A stretch of 41,474 bases of DNA from Thermoplasmata archaeon. Its GTDB lineage: Archaea > Thermoplasmatota > DTKX01 > VGTL01. The position numbers and the translations under genes were made by a program. The stretch spans positions 45,279 to 86,752 of the forward strand of contig JAWCLH010000010.1 of the NCBI GenBank assembly GCA_038851035.1, written 5' to 3'. Under the pieces are notes generated by a model. The model saw nothing but the letters and a program-made list of their open reading frames with translations. It did not search any database and was not told where the DNA came from. Shown here piece by piece: positions 16,877-26,248 of the stretch (the stretch's first letter is position 1; the number at the start of each line of letters is the position of its first letter).

Positions 16877-19800
16877 TCACTCCCCCTCGCCGGGACATTC
16901 GGTCCCTTCGCTATCCTTGCCCCACTGCTCTGTATCCCCGGCTTCCAGCTCTGCCTCCGAGTATTTCTCAATTAAAGAGATTGTCTCCCGCAGCACCTCC
17001 TCCTTCTTAGCCATATCCATGAGCGCACCTGTGATGAGACCATCCCTCTCGAGCCTGGCCGAGACCTCCCATCCTATCTCGGCGAGGCAGCCCGTCAGGA
17101 GGAGCTTCCCGGGCGCCGCAACGAATATCTCCAGTATATTTTTCGTGTGGTTCGCCGAGACTTTGATGACTGTACGCCTCCTCCCCTCCTGCGTGACGCC
17201 GTAGAACCAGGCCTCGCGTATGGTCCCAGTATCGTCGACGAATTCACGAACGGGTCTTAGCAGCCTCTCGCGAAACACTTCCTTCGCTATGGCATAGGAC
17301 CGCTCTATATTCCGGACATAATAGATTTTGCTGTCCTGCTGCGTCAGCTCTTCGCTGATGAGCCGGCGCAGCATGGCTGTGTTGATGTTCTCGTCAGTGT
17401 AGAAAAGGGGACAGATCACCTCAACCTTCTTCTTTTTCAGGAGATCGGACTGGAGGTTCCCTTCCGCGTCCTTATAGCGCACCACCCCCTCAATGAAGCC
17501 CTCGGTGCATATCAGTGGCTCCAGATAGAGCGCAACCGTTTTTTCACGCCCGGGTTCACGAGCCCGAAGTCGAACTTTCCCTTCTTCATCGGGTACTCCG
17601 GCTCAACCTTAACTAGCCTGAAAACATTTTCATCATAAATGGGTTCGAACTCCACACCGGTGATGACTGAGCTCGATGCGTTCCTTACTGCAACCTTAAC
17701 CTTGATGTATCCCTGGAAGAACTCCACCGCGGAGTGCATCTCGATCGTCTCCTTTCTGGATGGCGGTGCGAGCTCCGAGACCGCGTCGAAGAGGGGCAGG
17801 AGCATTTTCTTCACACCTGTGAAGGGCGCCAGGACGCCGTCCCATGTTTCGACCAGGGCAGAGTACTGAGCCTCGATGTTCCGGAGGACATCCCTCATGA
17901 TTTCGCGATATTCGCCCGGGGGGTGGCCCTTGACCACAACTGCCAGGAATATTTTCTTCCCCCTCTCGAGTATGATTTCAACGTCCCCATACTGCAGGCT
18001 CCCCAGCTCGCCCTCCTCCGCCAGCGACTCTTTCACGAAGTGCTGAATCGCCGTCAACATTCCTATGAGCAGCTCCGGGACCCTCGGCGAGATTCGGCGA
18101 GTGTCATGAGCGATGAGGCGACCATCGCGATAGACAAGGAAAACCTCCTCAACGACGAATCCCATCGCGCCTGTGGTTCTTACCGCCTTTCTTTCCACAG
18201 GCGAGAGCGCCACTCCACGGTGTTCCACAGGGCTCGACGCTGTATGGACCTCCCCCGCGGGGGAAAGAGGTAACTGGGCGCCTCCTTCCGGTGCCCTGCC
18301 CCTCGCTCTCTCGAACCTCCCCCAGCCCAGGACGGCCAATACGAGGGTGAGGCAGAGGAGAAGGAGCACTGCCGCACCGACGAGGGGACCGTAATCGGAG
18401 AACCAGCCCGTCGTGGCCACGGACCTCTCCAGAATTCTGATCTCCACCGTCTGATTGTCAGAGGTGTAGAAGTCACTGACGCGGAGCGTCACGATGTATT
18501 TCCCCGCTTTCAGGTATTTATGCGTGGCTCTCGGGCTGTCTGCGCCCGTGCCGTCCCCGAACTCCCAGTGGTAGCTCAGGTTATCGTCGGGGTCGGGGTC
18601 AGAGGAGCCAGTGGCGTCAAAAGTCACATTTTCCCTCACCCTGAAACGCTCCTGGTGGATGGGGAGGGAAATGCAGGCGCTCGGGGGCCTATTCTGGTTC
18701 AGCACTGTCACGATCCAAGTGTAGTTGAGCTCGGCACCAGTAGTGTGCATCGAGACCGTCACATTGTGCTCCCCCGCGTCCGTGTAGGAGGGCTGGAAGG
18801 TGAAAGAGGAGCCTTCCTCCCCGGCCCGTAGAGCGCCATCGAGGAGCCATCGATACTCCAAGGGGCGCTTGAGGGGGTCGCGAACCTCTATCGCGAAGGT
18901 CAGGCTGGAGTTCTCCGCGAGCTGAATTCGGGCGGCTGGCTCCACGGAAACGAGCTCGATCCCGTACCTGTTCCTGAAGCTCACGTTTCCCATCGCGAGC
19001 TCGGAGTAGGATTTCCCGTCCCACGCCCTCGCAATAATTTTGTAGGGTCCGTCATCGAAGCACGTGGTGTCTATCCTGAGGCTACAAGATTGGTTTACGT
19101 CAGCCTCGAGCCACTCCCCGCCGTCTATCTGAACAAAAACGGTGATGGTGTCCAGGAACTCTATATCGCTGGCATTGCCCGAGATGGTGACCATGCCCGA
19201 GAGGGTCTCTCCCTCCGCAAGATGGTTTATGGAGACCCTAGGGGGGTAGTTCACAGCCCCTCTTCTCAGAGAGAATCCGTCGGAGGTGACGTAGTCCGAC
19301 CAGAGGCCCGTGCCATTCATGGCCCTGGCGATGAAGTAGTACTTGAGCACATAAATGAGCGTCAGGTTGCGCACCGTGACGCTGCTCTCGCTGGTCTCCG
19401 TGAAGGGAACTATGCTTGGTGAATTCTTTGATGTCCCTAGACCATACTCGTATTTTATCACCCATGACTCCTCATCGGTGAAGGCCAGAATGGCGTAGAG
19501 GCTGGTCGTGTCCGAGGTCTCGGCACCGTCGTCGATTACCAGACCTACAGGGGGAGTGGTGTCAACGGTGAACTCCATGAATTCCGACCATGGGCCCCAG
19601 GCCCAGTCGTCGTTCGCCTTCGCCCTCCACAGATATGTTTTCTCGCTCGCAAGCTTGTAGGGGACAGGGACCGTGTAGCTCGCCTCCTCTCCGGAGGTGT
19701 AATTGATAGCGGTCCAGCCCGCCGCATTTGCGAACTGGTGCGTCCTGTGGATGGGGGCGGTAGCTCCCTTATAGTATACCTCGAGCTCGAACCATATCGT

Positions 19801-21366
19801 TCCCCCGTCTGGGTCCGTGGTACGCAGCGTGAATGTGGGAGTAGGGGTGGTAATGTATATGCAATTCTCTGGAGAAAGGAGGTTCGGGGCCAGCGGAGGG
19901 GAGTTGAAAACATAGGCGATCGTGAGGTTGCTCAGCTGGACTACGCCCTTCGCCTTAGACCTCACTCTGATCGGAATCTCAACCAGCCCCTGCGCATCGC
20001 TCTTGGCGGCCTCGACCGCCGCGCTCAGAGCGTCTGTAAAGCAGACACGGCACGGGGCTGCACCGAGGGTCCCGTTAAGCCTCCACTCGGCCGTCCCGTC
20101 GGCCCCGATGTCCACGGAGCAGTTCTCAGGATTGTGCCAGACGGTGACATCGCCACTAATGTCCGTGAGCACGGGAGTCCCGTTGGGGGCCGAGGTTGGT
20201 GCCACGAAGCTTACGTTATAAATCAGGCTCGAGTCCTCTCCAGTGAAGTTGAGCGGGGCGCCGTTGGATAGCTGCGAGAAGGTCTGCTGGCCGGAAGCGA
20301 GCCTTGCGCCGATGGTCACATTGAAACCGGTCCTGGGGATACTGAAGTTCCACCTCAGCGCCGCGGACTGCACCACGCCGCCGAATCTCATCACGGGCGA
20401 TGTCATGTAGCCGTTGGGATAGTACTGGTCAGTCCAGAAAAAGTCAAAGTCCGCGGTGTGGCCCCTCCCTGAGTTCCCATCCATCACTGCCAGCCCCACC
20501 TGAAGGGGCGGTGAGCCGGAGAAGGTCTTGCTCAGATTTGCGGCACTGAAGAGCGTCCAGTTTTCGCCGTTCACTGAATAGTGGAATCGCCAGGTTCCGG
20601 AGCCGATTTTCTCTATCTGGAGCCATACGCTCACGTTGCTGAGCGATGTGTTGACCTGTGTGGACACCCCCCCGGTCGTGCTCACCCTAATTATCCCGGG
20701 GCCCTCGGGGAGCATTCCGTATGAGAATTCTATCCACTCTATGCTCCTGGTGAACACCACGATGCCCGCTCTCTGTAGGGGGTGCGAGGGGGCGCTGGTG
20801 AGCCTGGTGATGACCCTCCAGCCATAGCCGCCCGACATGTTCTGCCAGAGGAGGCTCCCGTTTGTCTGGCTTCCCCAGAATGTGGTGTTGCTGCTGGCGA
20901 CCACCCTGAGGTGGCCGGGGACCTGATTGCCCACGTCGTACGGTGCGGGTGGGTTGAGCCACCTCCACCTCTGGTCCAGCTCCCCTACATCGAAGCCGTC
21001 GTCGTAGGGCTTTGCTAGAGTTACGTTCCCCGGCGTGGTGTTGATATCCAGGCGGTAAATGGGGCTGAACTCCTCAAAATCGGCTTTCTCCGTATGGACG
21101 AAGCTCTCATTCTACGTATTGGGGCCGCCGCTCACGTCCATCTCCGCGCTGAGGATGGATATCCTCTTAGGGAGACGGAGCGAGATCCGCTGGTCCCCCG
21201 GCAGCGAGAATACCAAATTTGCCTCACTCGAGCCGTCGGAGAATGTCTTCAGCTCGACCCTCTTCTGGCTCTCGGTTTTGCCTCCGCTCGGGGAAGGCAC
21301 AAGAGCCGTAAGCATCACCGCAACTATCATTATTGCTCCTGTTGCAGCACAGGGGCGTGGAGACAT
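16877..21366 (-). pseudogene. Receptor-like PKD/Ig membrane protein with cytoplasmic roadblock-like domain, interrupted by TAG and a -1 frameshift
   Basis: Read through two lesions, this is one gene of about 1,490 codons. It starts at ATG 21366 with a signal peptide (AIMIVAVMLTALVPSPS). An in-frame TAG lies at 21112-21114 (GGPNT-stop-NESFVHTEK), after which the same frame continues to 17512. The extracellular part has a concanavalin-like region (WRFHYSVNGENW), Ig/fibronectin-like domains and one PKD domain (YHWEFGDGTG). A membrane helix (LVGAAVLLLLCLTLVLAVLGW) is followed by a cytoplasmic roadblock-like domain (EEVFLVYRDGRLIAHDTRR) and a beta-sandwich. At six A residues (17539-17544, T on the plus strand) a -1 shift is needed to go from NPGVKK into TVALYLEPLICTEG and on to a TGA at 16877. 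Without the shift the product ends a few codons later. The lesions could be gene decay, consensus errors or recoding; the domain content strongly supports one original protein. Confidence 0.7.
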
Positions 21367-21401
21367 ATACCTTGACCGGACACACAATTATTTTCATAAT
21401 T

Positions 21402-21410
21402 ATTTAAATT
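21402..21410 (-). promoter_or_regulatory. TATA-like element of the receptor-like gene
   Basis: The minus strand reads AATTTAAAT about 36-44 bases upstream of the ATG at 21366, which supports that ATG (rather than the TTG at 21387) as the start. Confidence 0.4.
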
Positions 21411-21449
21411 CTTGGAAATTCTTGGCACCGGGGGCTGGGAAACTCCTCT

Positions 21450-22796
21450 TTAAAATCTCTCTAGATAGGTTTCCCTCTCCCAAGAGTGCACGACCCTCCT
21501 GAACTCGGTCCACTCTGCCTTCTTAGACTCTAAAAATTTATTGAACGCATGCTCACCGAGCACCTTCCTCGCGATCGTGCCTTTTTCCATCGCGCGTAGG
21601 GCATCGCCGAGAGAGCCGGGCAGGGCGCTGATTCCGTACTTCTCGATTTCCTCGGGCGTGAGTTTGAAGGCGTCCTTCTCTATCGGCTCAGGGGGTTCTA
21701 TTTTTTCCTCGATACCCCTCAGGCCAGCCTCGAGCATGACGGCGAAGGCGAAGTATGGGTTGCAGGTCGGGTCGGGGCAGCGGAGCTCGCATCTCGTCGA
21801 GGCCTCCCGCCCGGGCGTGAACTGTGGAACCCTGATTAGGGCGGATCTGTTCAGGGAGCCCCAGCACTTCAGGTTGGGCGCCTCGAAGCCCGGTATCAGC
21901 CGCTTGTAGGAGTTGATGGTCGGCGCGAGAAGGGCGATTATTTCGTCTATATAGTGCAACTGTCCCCCGATAAACCAGCGCGCGATTTTCGATAGCCTGT
22001 AGGGGTGGGAGGCGTCGTAAAAAAGGTACTCTCCGTCGGTTGACCAGAGGCTCTGGTGGCAGTGCATCCCGGAGCCGTTCATCCCCTCCACGGGCTTGGG
22101 CATGAAGGTCGCGATGAGCCCCTTCTGTCCCGCTGCGATTTTGATTATCTCCTTGGCTGTGATGACGTTGTCTGCCGTAGTCAGGGCTTCAGCATACTTG
22201 ATGTCTATCTCGTGCTGGCTGGCCGCGACCTCGTGGTGGCCTGCCTCGCATGCGATTCCGTAGCCGCGCAGGAGCCTGATGATCTCGGCGCGGATGTCGG
22301 AGGCAAGGTCCTTGACCACGTTGTCGAAGTAGCCGCCCCTGTCCAAAAAGTCAATTCCGCTGGGGCTGTTCTTGAATATGAAGAACTCGATCTCCGGACC
22401 GACAAAATACCTGTAGCCGAGCTCCGCCGCCCTCTCGAGCTCCTTCCTGAGAATCAAGCGCGGGTCTCCAGGGAAGGGTTTGAGGTCGTGGCCGTGTATA
22501 TAGCAGATGAGCCGGGCGGTGGTCGGGTGGTAGGGCACTATCGCGAATGTGGCTGGGTCGGGGAAAAGGCGGGCGTCGCTCTCCATCGTGCGGGCCCCAC
22601 CCTGTATCGAGGAGAGGTCGAGGCACACACCAGTCTCAAGGGCGTCGGCGAGCCTCTCCGCCGGAATCTCCACACATTTTATGAGGCCGTTGATATCCGT
22701 GAACTGAAGTCTGACAAGCTCCACACCCTTTTCCTTGATGGTCGCGAGCATCTCCGGCTTCTCCAACCTCCCACCCCGGCCAGTGAGTATATCCAT
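21450..22796 (-). CDS. glnA: Glutamine synthetase, type I
   Basis: 448 aa from ATG 22796. The enzyme makes glutamine from glutamate, ammonia and ATP. Family blocks are in order: the N-terminal beta-grasp VRLQFTDINGLIK (about 29-41), YFVGPEIEFFIF (metal-binding Glu), AGHHEVAASQHEID, FMPKPVEGMNGSGMHCHQSLW (about 235-255), NSYKRLIPGFEAP and the Arg-containing RSALIRVP. Length fits the short archaeal type I enzyme, without the bacterial adenylylation insert. An internal Met at 22751 precedes the conserved LATIKEKGVEL and could be the true start, since a TATA-like sequence lies only about 15 bases upstream of 22796. The perfect palindrome at 22802-22819 sits in the divergent promoter and may control nitrogen-dependent expression. 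Confidence 0.95.
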   Translation of the reverse strand: MDILTGRGGRLEKPEMLATIKEKGVELVRLQFTDINGLIKCVEIPAERLADALETGVCLDLSSIQGGARTMESDARLFPDPATFAIVPYHPTTARLICYIHGHDLKPFPGDPRLILRKELERAAELGYRYFVGPEIEFFIFKNSPSGIDFLDRGGYFDNVVKDLASDIRAEIIRLLRGYGIACEAGHHEVAASQHEIDIKYAEALTTADNVITAKEIIKIAAGQKGLIATFMPKPVEGMNGSGMHCHQSLWSTDGEYLFYDASHPYRLSKIARWFIGGQLHYIDEIIALLAPTINSYKRLIPGFEAPNLKCWGSLNRSALIRVPQFTPGREASTRCELRCPDPTCNPYFAFAVMLEAGLRGIEEKIEPPEPIEKDAFKLTPEEIEKYGISALPGSLGDALRAMEKGTIARKVLGEHAFNKFLESKKAEWTEFRRVVHSWERETYLERF

Positions 22797-22801
22797 TTAG
22801 T

Positions 22802-22819
22802 TTGATAAATATTTATCAA
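22802..22819. promoter_or_regulatory. 18-bp perfect palindrome in the glnA divergent promoter
   Basis: TTGATAAAT-ATTTATCAA is a perfect palindrome, six bases upstream of the annotated glnA ATG and 22 bases upstream of the GTG of the divergent gene. It overlaps the only TATA-like sequence (AAATATTTA) in the 45-base gap. It does not resemble the GGAA-N8-TTCC operator of methanogen NrpR. It may be an operator for a dimeric regulator, possibly of the Lrp type, but the regulator is not identified. Confidence 0.45.
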
Positions 22820-22841
22820 TAACAAACACGATTGAGAGTTC

Positions 22842-23609
22842 GTGAGGAAATCGGTCTTCGCACTGTCGGTTATCATCGCGCTTGCGCTCACGTGCGCGGG
22901 CGCGCTGCCCACCCGAGAATTGACGACGCACTGGTCGGCACCCCGGAAGTGTAGCGAAGGGCACGCGCAAGCGGGGGAAGCGGTCGGGGTGAGGGGGTGT
23001 GGAGAGGAATTTGGTCCCCCCTCGCACGACTCGGAGACCAGCAGCCCCGGAGGCACGCTGGCAATATTCCTACACTGCAACATCACCGAATCATCGGTGT
23101 CGCTGAACGCGAGCGCCGCGGACCAGCTCGTGGTCCTGACCGGAAAGGTAACGGTTGACTACATTAATGTTCTAGCTGTCAGCGTCTCGCTGAGGAGCTC
23201 CGTGGACCTCGGTTGGCCGTCAGCGGTTCAGCCGACTGAGATGAGCTTCAACGCTCCGGGCTCCCTCCCCTTCACAGTGAATGTTACGGTTCCCGGGGGA
23301 ACCCAGAACAGGAGCGCCGTTCTGACGGTGAGGGCGACCGCGACGATTCAGGGCCTGCCCTCGGACAGCGACCAGGATACGGCGACCATCGAGGTCGGGT
23401 TGACAGCACAGCTCCCGGTGGTCCCCCCCACCGAGCCCCAACCCCGGAGTGAGGGCGAGGTCAGGCTGCTGAATATGCCCGCGATCGTCGCCGGCATCTC
23501 GCTACTCGCAGTCATCGGTGCATTTCTGGCACTCAGATTCAGACACCCGAAAGGGCGTGGTGGCAAAGCGAGACCGCAGGGAAAGCTGGAGGGCGGGAGG
23601 CCGAGCTAG
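22842..23609 (+). CDS. Secreted/membrane-anchored beta-sandwich protein
   Basis: 255 aa from a GTG at 22842. A signal peptide (residues 4-21, FALSVIIALALTCAGA) is followed by a region with two Cys and no clear fold (24-70). A beta-sandwich domain of about 110 residues comes next (CNITESSVSLNASAADQLVVLTGKV ... NVTVPGGTQNRSAVLTV), resembling CARDB or NEW3-like modules. A Pro-rich linker leads to one membrane helix (IVAGISLLAVIGAFLALRF) and a basic cytoplasmic tail. The topology is a cell-surface protein with its domain outside. It is divergent from glnA, sharing the palindrome-containing promoter, and convergent with DUF655. It ends in TAG. No specific function is recognised. Confidence 0.7.
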   Translation: MRKSVFALSVIIALALTCAGALPTRELTTHWSAPRKCSEGHAQAGEAVGVRGCGEEFGPPSHDSETSSPGGTLAIFLHCNITESSVSLNASAADQLVVLTGKVTVDYINVLAVSVSLRSSVDLGWPSAVQPTEMSFNAPGSLPFTVNVTVPGGTQNRSAVLTVRATATIQGLPSDSDQDTATIEVGLTAQLPVVPPTEPQPRSEGEVRLLNMPAIVAGISLLAVIGAFLALRFRHPKGRGGKARPQGKLEGGRPS

Positions 23610-23677
23610 GTCCGGCTGGGATTCTCCAACCCCCACACCTCCGTCTGGTGAAGGCTGTGGGCCCGGCGCGGGTCCGA

Positions 23678-24247
23678 CTATTTGGCCACGAAAAGATGGT
23701 ACTTCTGGTTCGGGTCAGAGAGCTCGAGCTCGATTCTTCGCACAATGTGCTTCTCTGGGTGATGAAGTGCCGGTATCCTTTTCTTTATATCCTCGAAGCT
23801 CTCGAAGGGCTTTTTCTTCCTCTCTTCGAGAATGGCCCACATCATCTTCTTGCCCAAGCCGGGAAGGAGCTCGAGCATGTGGAATCTGGTGCTGATCGGC
23901 TGCGATTCGTTGTAGAAGCGCACGAAGCGCGGCTCCTGCTTTTTAACGATTTCGGCTATGATGAAGGGCAGCTCACTCTGGGCGGTATTGGTGATTTCCG
24001 AATAGGATACCCTCCTTTTCACATGGAGAATCTTGTCGCGCTTCTCGAGGTCTTTGCCGATGTAGATGTAGTCGCCGATGTTCAGGGTCACGTCGGGCTT
24101 AATGGCGAGCTCTAGAATCTTGAACTCGTTCTCCCCCAGAGCGTAAGCTAGGGGCTCGCGCTTGAACTTCCGGGCGTCGGGATGGCCCTGTGCTAAATAA
24201 TCTAATACATAAGCGTAGTCTTCCAAGGAGGTCCCTCCGGGGTTCAA
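23678..24247 (-). CDS. DUF655 family RNA/DNA-binding protein
   Basis: 189 aa, COG1491-like. The N-terminal half (about 40-120) is an OB-fold-like region (EFKILELAIKPDVTLNIGDYIYIG). A helix-hairpin-helix region follows at about 122-165 (LELLPGLGKKMMWAILEERKK, then FESFEDIKKRI). Archaeal members sit next to rpoF and rpl21e, as here, and are thought to act in RNA metabolism; the exact role is not settled. The TTG start overlaps the rpoF stop codon, implying translational coupling. The downstream ksgA often seen in this cluster is absent. The gene ends in TAG at the usual family C-terminus. Confidence 0.88.
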   Translation of the reverse strand: MNPGGTSLEDYAYVLDYLAQGHPDARKFKREPLAYALGENEFKILELAIKPDVTLNIGDYIYIGKDLEKRDKILHVKRRVSYSEITNTAQSELPFIIAEIVKKQEPRFVRFYNESQPISTRFHMLELLPGLGKKMMWAILEERKKKPFESFEDIKKRIPALHHPEKHIVRRIELELSDPNQKYHLFVAK

Positions 24248-24567
24248 ACAAATTTCTTTACAGCCTCCAGAATTGCGTTGGTCTCTTCTGGGGTGAGGGG
24301 GTGCCTCTCCTTGGCAAAAATCACCCTCACATCGTCCGGGGTGGCGGGAAGAATCTCGATGATTTTGTAGGCGAGGGCCTCGGAGATGTGCGGGTTCTTG
24401 CAGAGCTCCGCCTTCAACTTCTCGGAGTCCTCTACGCTGAGCTTGGAGAAGAGCTGCGCGTGGCTCAGCGCGAGCTTTTGCTCGTAGCCGAGCTCTCTCT
24501 TCTTGCTCTCCTCCTCAAGCATCCGCAGCGCTTCTGCCAGCGAAATAAATCTTCCCTCTTCCGTCAA
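24244..24567 (-). CDS. rpoF: RNA polymerase subunit F (Rpo4/Rpb4)
   Basis: 107 aa. The archaeal homologue of Rpb4 pairs with subunit E (Rpb7) to form the stalk of RNA polymerase. Visible features are LAEALRMLEEESKKRELGYEQKLALSHAQLFSKLS and the C-terminal HRDC-like part VRVIFAKERHPLTPEETNAILE. Length is normal. The only suitable start is a TTG at 24567, 12 bases after the rpl21e stop. It is encoded in the conserved pus10-rpl21e-rpoF-DUF655 order. Confidence 0.93.
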   Translation of the reverse strand: MTEEGRFISLAEALRMLEEESKKRELGYEQKLALSHAQLFSKLSVEDSEKLKAELCKNPHISEALAYKIIEILPATPDDVRVIFAKERHPLTPEETNAILEAVKKFV

Positions 24568-24579
24568 TTCCCCGCCCCC

Positions 24580-24876
24580 TCAGCACTTCCTCAGGTGCTC
24601 CGGTCCAGCCAAAAGGGTCTTCCGCTTCCTTCCTTCGATAATCTCCACAAGATAAGCCCTTCCCTGCCTCCCCACGACCCTCCCCGTCTTGCCCTGGTAC
24701 CTCGGGTGGGGCATACCGTCATGGACTCTCCCGTCTAAGTGAATCGAGGCCCTGTCGCCGACCTCCAGCTCTTGGAGAGAACGGGTCACCGGGGGCATCC
24801 CCCTGCTCCTCGGTTTAACCCTCAGGGTCCTCCTCGTCTTCACCCTGAAGCCCTTCGACGCCTTCACCATCCCCAC
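24580..24876 (-). CDS. rpl21e: Large-subunit ribosomal protein L21e
   Basis: 98 aa, with the family blocks KASKGFRVKTR near the start and GMPHPRYQGKTGRVVGRQGRAYLVE in the middle, ending PEHLRKC. It is a component of the archaeal 50S subunit. The start at 24876, or the second Met at 24870, which fits the family better, lies within the 3' end of pus10, giving an overlap of about 60 bases in another frame. Confidence 0.95.
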   Translation of the reverse strand: MGMVKASKGFRVKTRRTLRVKPRSRGMPPVTRSLQELEVGDRASIHLDGRVHDGMPHPRYQGKTGRVVGRQGRAYLVEIIEGRKRKTLLAGPEHLRKC

Positions 24877-26065
24877 TGCCTCCGGTACTGAGCACGTCCA
24901 GCTCCCTCACTAAGCACCCGACCCCGAGCGCCTCCGAGACGCTGGGCCGGGTCCTCCCCCCGTCGCCGCTGATGAGCTCTTTGATGTAGAGCCCGGCCTC
25001 TGCCGTTATGCGGAACCTGTCCGGGCCCTCGACCCGGAACTCCAGCACCCTCCGCACGCGGGTGAGATCAGCGCGCCTGTGGGAGACCCTCAAGGGCGTC
25101 CTCTGCTGGACCTCCAGGCCGGTGAAAGTCCTCTCCAGTAATTTAAGCTTTTCCTCGGGCACTGGAGAGGAGAATTCGACCGTAGCCAGATAGCACTTCG
25201 GGACCCGCGATTCCTTCAGCCCCCTGACCTCCTCCATCGAGGACGGGCGGAGGCCCGAGACCTCCACGCGGCCGGCCGCGAGGCGGTTGATCTCTTCCTG
25301 GAGGGCAACTAGGTCGAGAGCTCTCCTCACAGGCTCCCGGACCTCGAGTACGAATGGCCTGCCCCCGCCGAGCATCCGGGCGTCGATGTCCTCCCTGCCC
25401 ATCCCGTGGAGGGCGTGGGAGCTTCCCCCGGCGGCCCTCATCACGGGGCCCGCGATCAGCTCCTCGACGGAGGTCTGGTACATCCTTCCAGTTCCGCCAC
25501 ACCGCGCGCAGCCCTTCCCCCGGCAGGCTCGGCAGGGCCACCGAGTCTGCGGTATCCCCCTCTCGAGCTTCCTGTATCGGCCGTAGATGAAGAGGGGCGC
25601 GAGCTGTATCTCGACACTCCCGAAAGCTATGTCCACGATAATCGTCACATCCGGGCTATCGAAGTCCACCGTTTTTCCAGTGAGCGCCTCCAGCCTCTTC
25701 CCGAGCTCGCGGTTGACCTCTTGCTTGAGGTGCTCTGGGTATCCGAGCCGCTCCTCGAGCTCGAGAGTAGAGGCCTCTTGCTTCGAGCCCACGAGGAATG
25801 TGGAGAACTCATACGGCGCCATTTTTCGCGCGGCGGCGCGGGCAATTCCGTCGAGCTCGTCGAAGATATTGTCGCAGATGGGGCAGAACACGGCGGGCTC
25901 GCTCCGCGCACCTGCGGCGGCCAGCGCCAAGCGAATAGCGCGGCCCCTCTCCGAATTCGTCGCCTGCTGGACGCGGGCGAAGCGCCTGCCCAAGCAATGG
26001 TCGCAGAGGCCTTGAGGCAGGGAGCGGGCGACGGCAAGAATCTCCTCTGTCGGCTCGAAGCTCAT
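24815..26065 (-). CDS. pus10: tRNA pseudouridine synthase Pus10
   Basis: 416 aa. Archaeal Pus10 makes pseudouridine at tRNA positions 54 and 55. A zinc site is formed by CDHC (Cys21, 24) and CPIC (Cys61, 64) in the THUMP-containing N-terminal part. A second Cys group (CRACRGKGCARC, 178-189), typical of the family, precedes the catalytic domain. The catalytic Asp is in GREDIDARML (Asp228). The C-terminal part has TPLRVSHRRADLTRVR and ends in an acidic, Gly-rich tail that overlaps rpl21e. The promoter GTTATATATT lies 22-31 bases upstream, and the whole cluster to DUF655 is probably one transcript. Confidence 0.95.
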   Translation of the reverse strand: MSFEPTEEILAVARSLPQGLCDHCLGRRFARVQQATNSERGRAIRLALAAAGARSEPAVFCPICDNIFDELDGIARAAARKMAPYEFSTFLVGSKQEASTLELEERLGYPEHLKQEVNRELGKRLEALTGKTVDFDSPDVTIIVDIAFGSVEIQLAPLFIYGRYRKLERGIPQTRWPCRACRGKGCARCGGTGRMYQTSVEELIAGPVMRAAGGSSHALHGMGREDIDARMLGGGRPFVLEVREPVRRALDLVALQEEINRLAAGRVEVSGLRPSSMEEVRGLKESRVPKCYLATVEFSSPVPEEKLKLLERTFTGLEVQQRTPLRVSHRRADLTRVRRVLEFRVEGPDRFRITAEAGLYIKELISGDGGRTRPSVSEALGVGCLVRELDVLSTGGSGDGEGVEGLQGEDEEDPEG

Positions 26066-26086
26066 CGAGGGATAATGGGAGGGACG

Positions 26087-26096
26087 AATATATAAC
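26087..26096 (-). promoter_or_regulatory. TATA box of the pus10-rpl21e-rpoF-DUF655 operon
   Basis: The minus strand reads GTTATATATT, centred about 27 bases upstream of the pus10 ATG at 26065, implying a leaderless transcript. Confidence 0.6.
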
Positions 26097-26148
26097 GGCG
26101 CGGCTGTCCTTCCGCGTCCCCGGGAGACTATTTAACCACCCCTTTTAC

Positions 26149-26165
26149 CAATTGCTTAGCAATTG
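26149..26165. repeat. 7-bp perfect inverted repeat with 3-base loop
   Basis: CAATTGC-TTA-GCAATTG lies between the pus10 promoter and the next rightward gene. It may be an operator, or a small hairpin in a leader; a chance palindrome is possible. Confidence 0.35.
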
Positions 26166-26248
26166 AATATCAATCTCTCTCAATCCTCCACCATCCAGCT
26201 CGGAGTGCTCGCCCGGCCACCACCGGTTCCGTCTCAGATGCGAACTCG

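Noticed and set aside
12476-21114. Pyrrolysine decoding of in-frame TAG codons
   Set aside because: DUF655, tpiA and the zinc-ribbon membrane protein all end in TAG at their expected C-termini, so TAG works as a stop here. No pyl genes or methylamine methyltransferases are in the window.
24580-24876. Start of rpl21e overlapping pus10 taken as an error
   Set aside because: Both reading frames match their families over the overlap region closely enough that a real overlap is the simpler reading.
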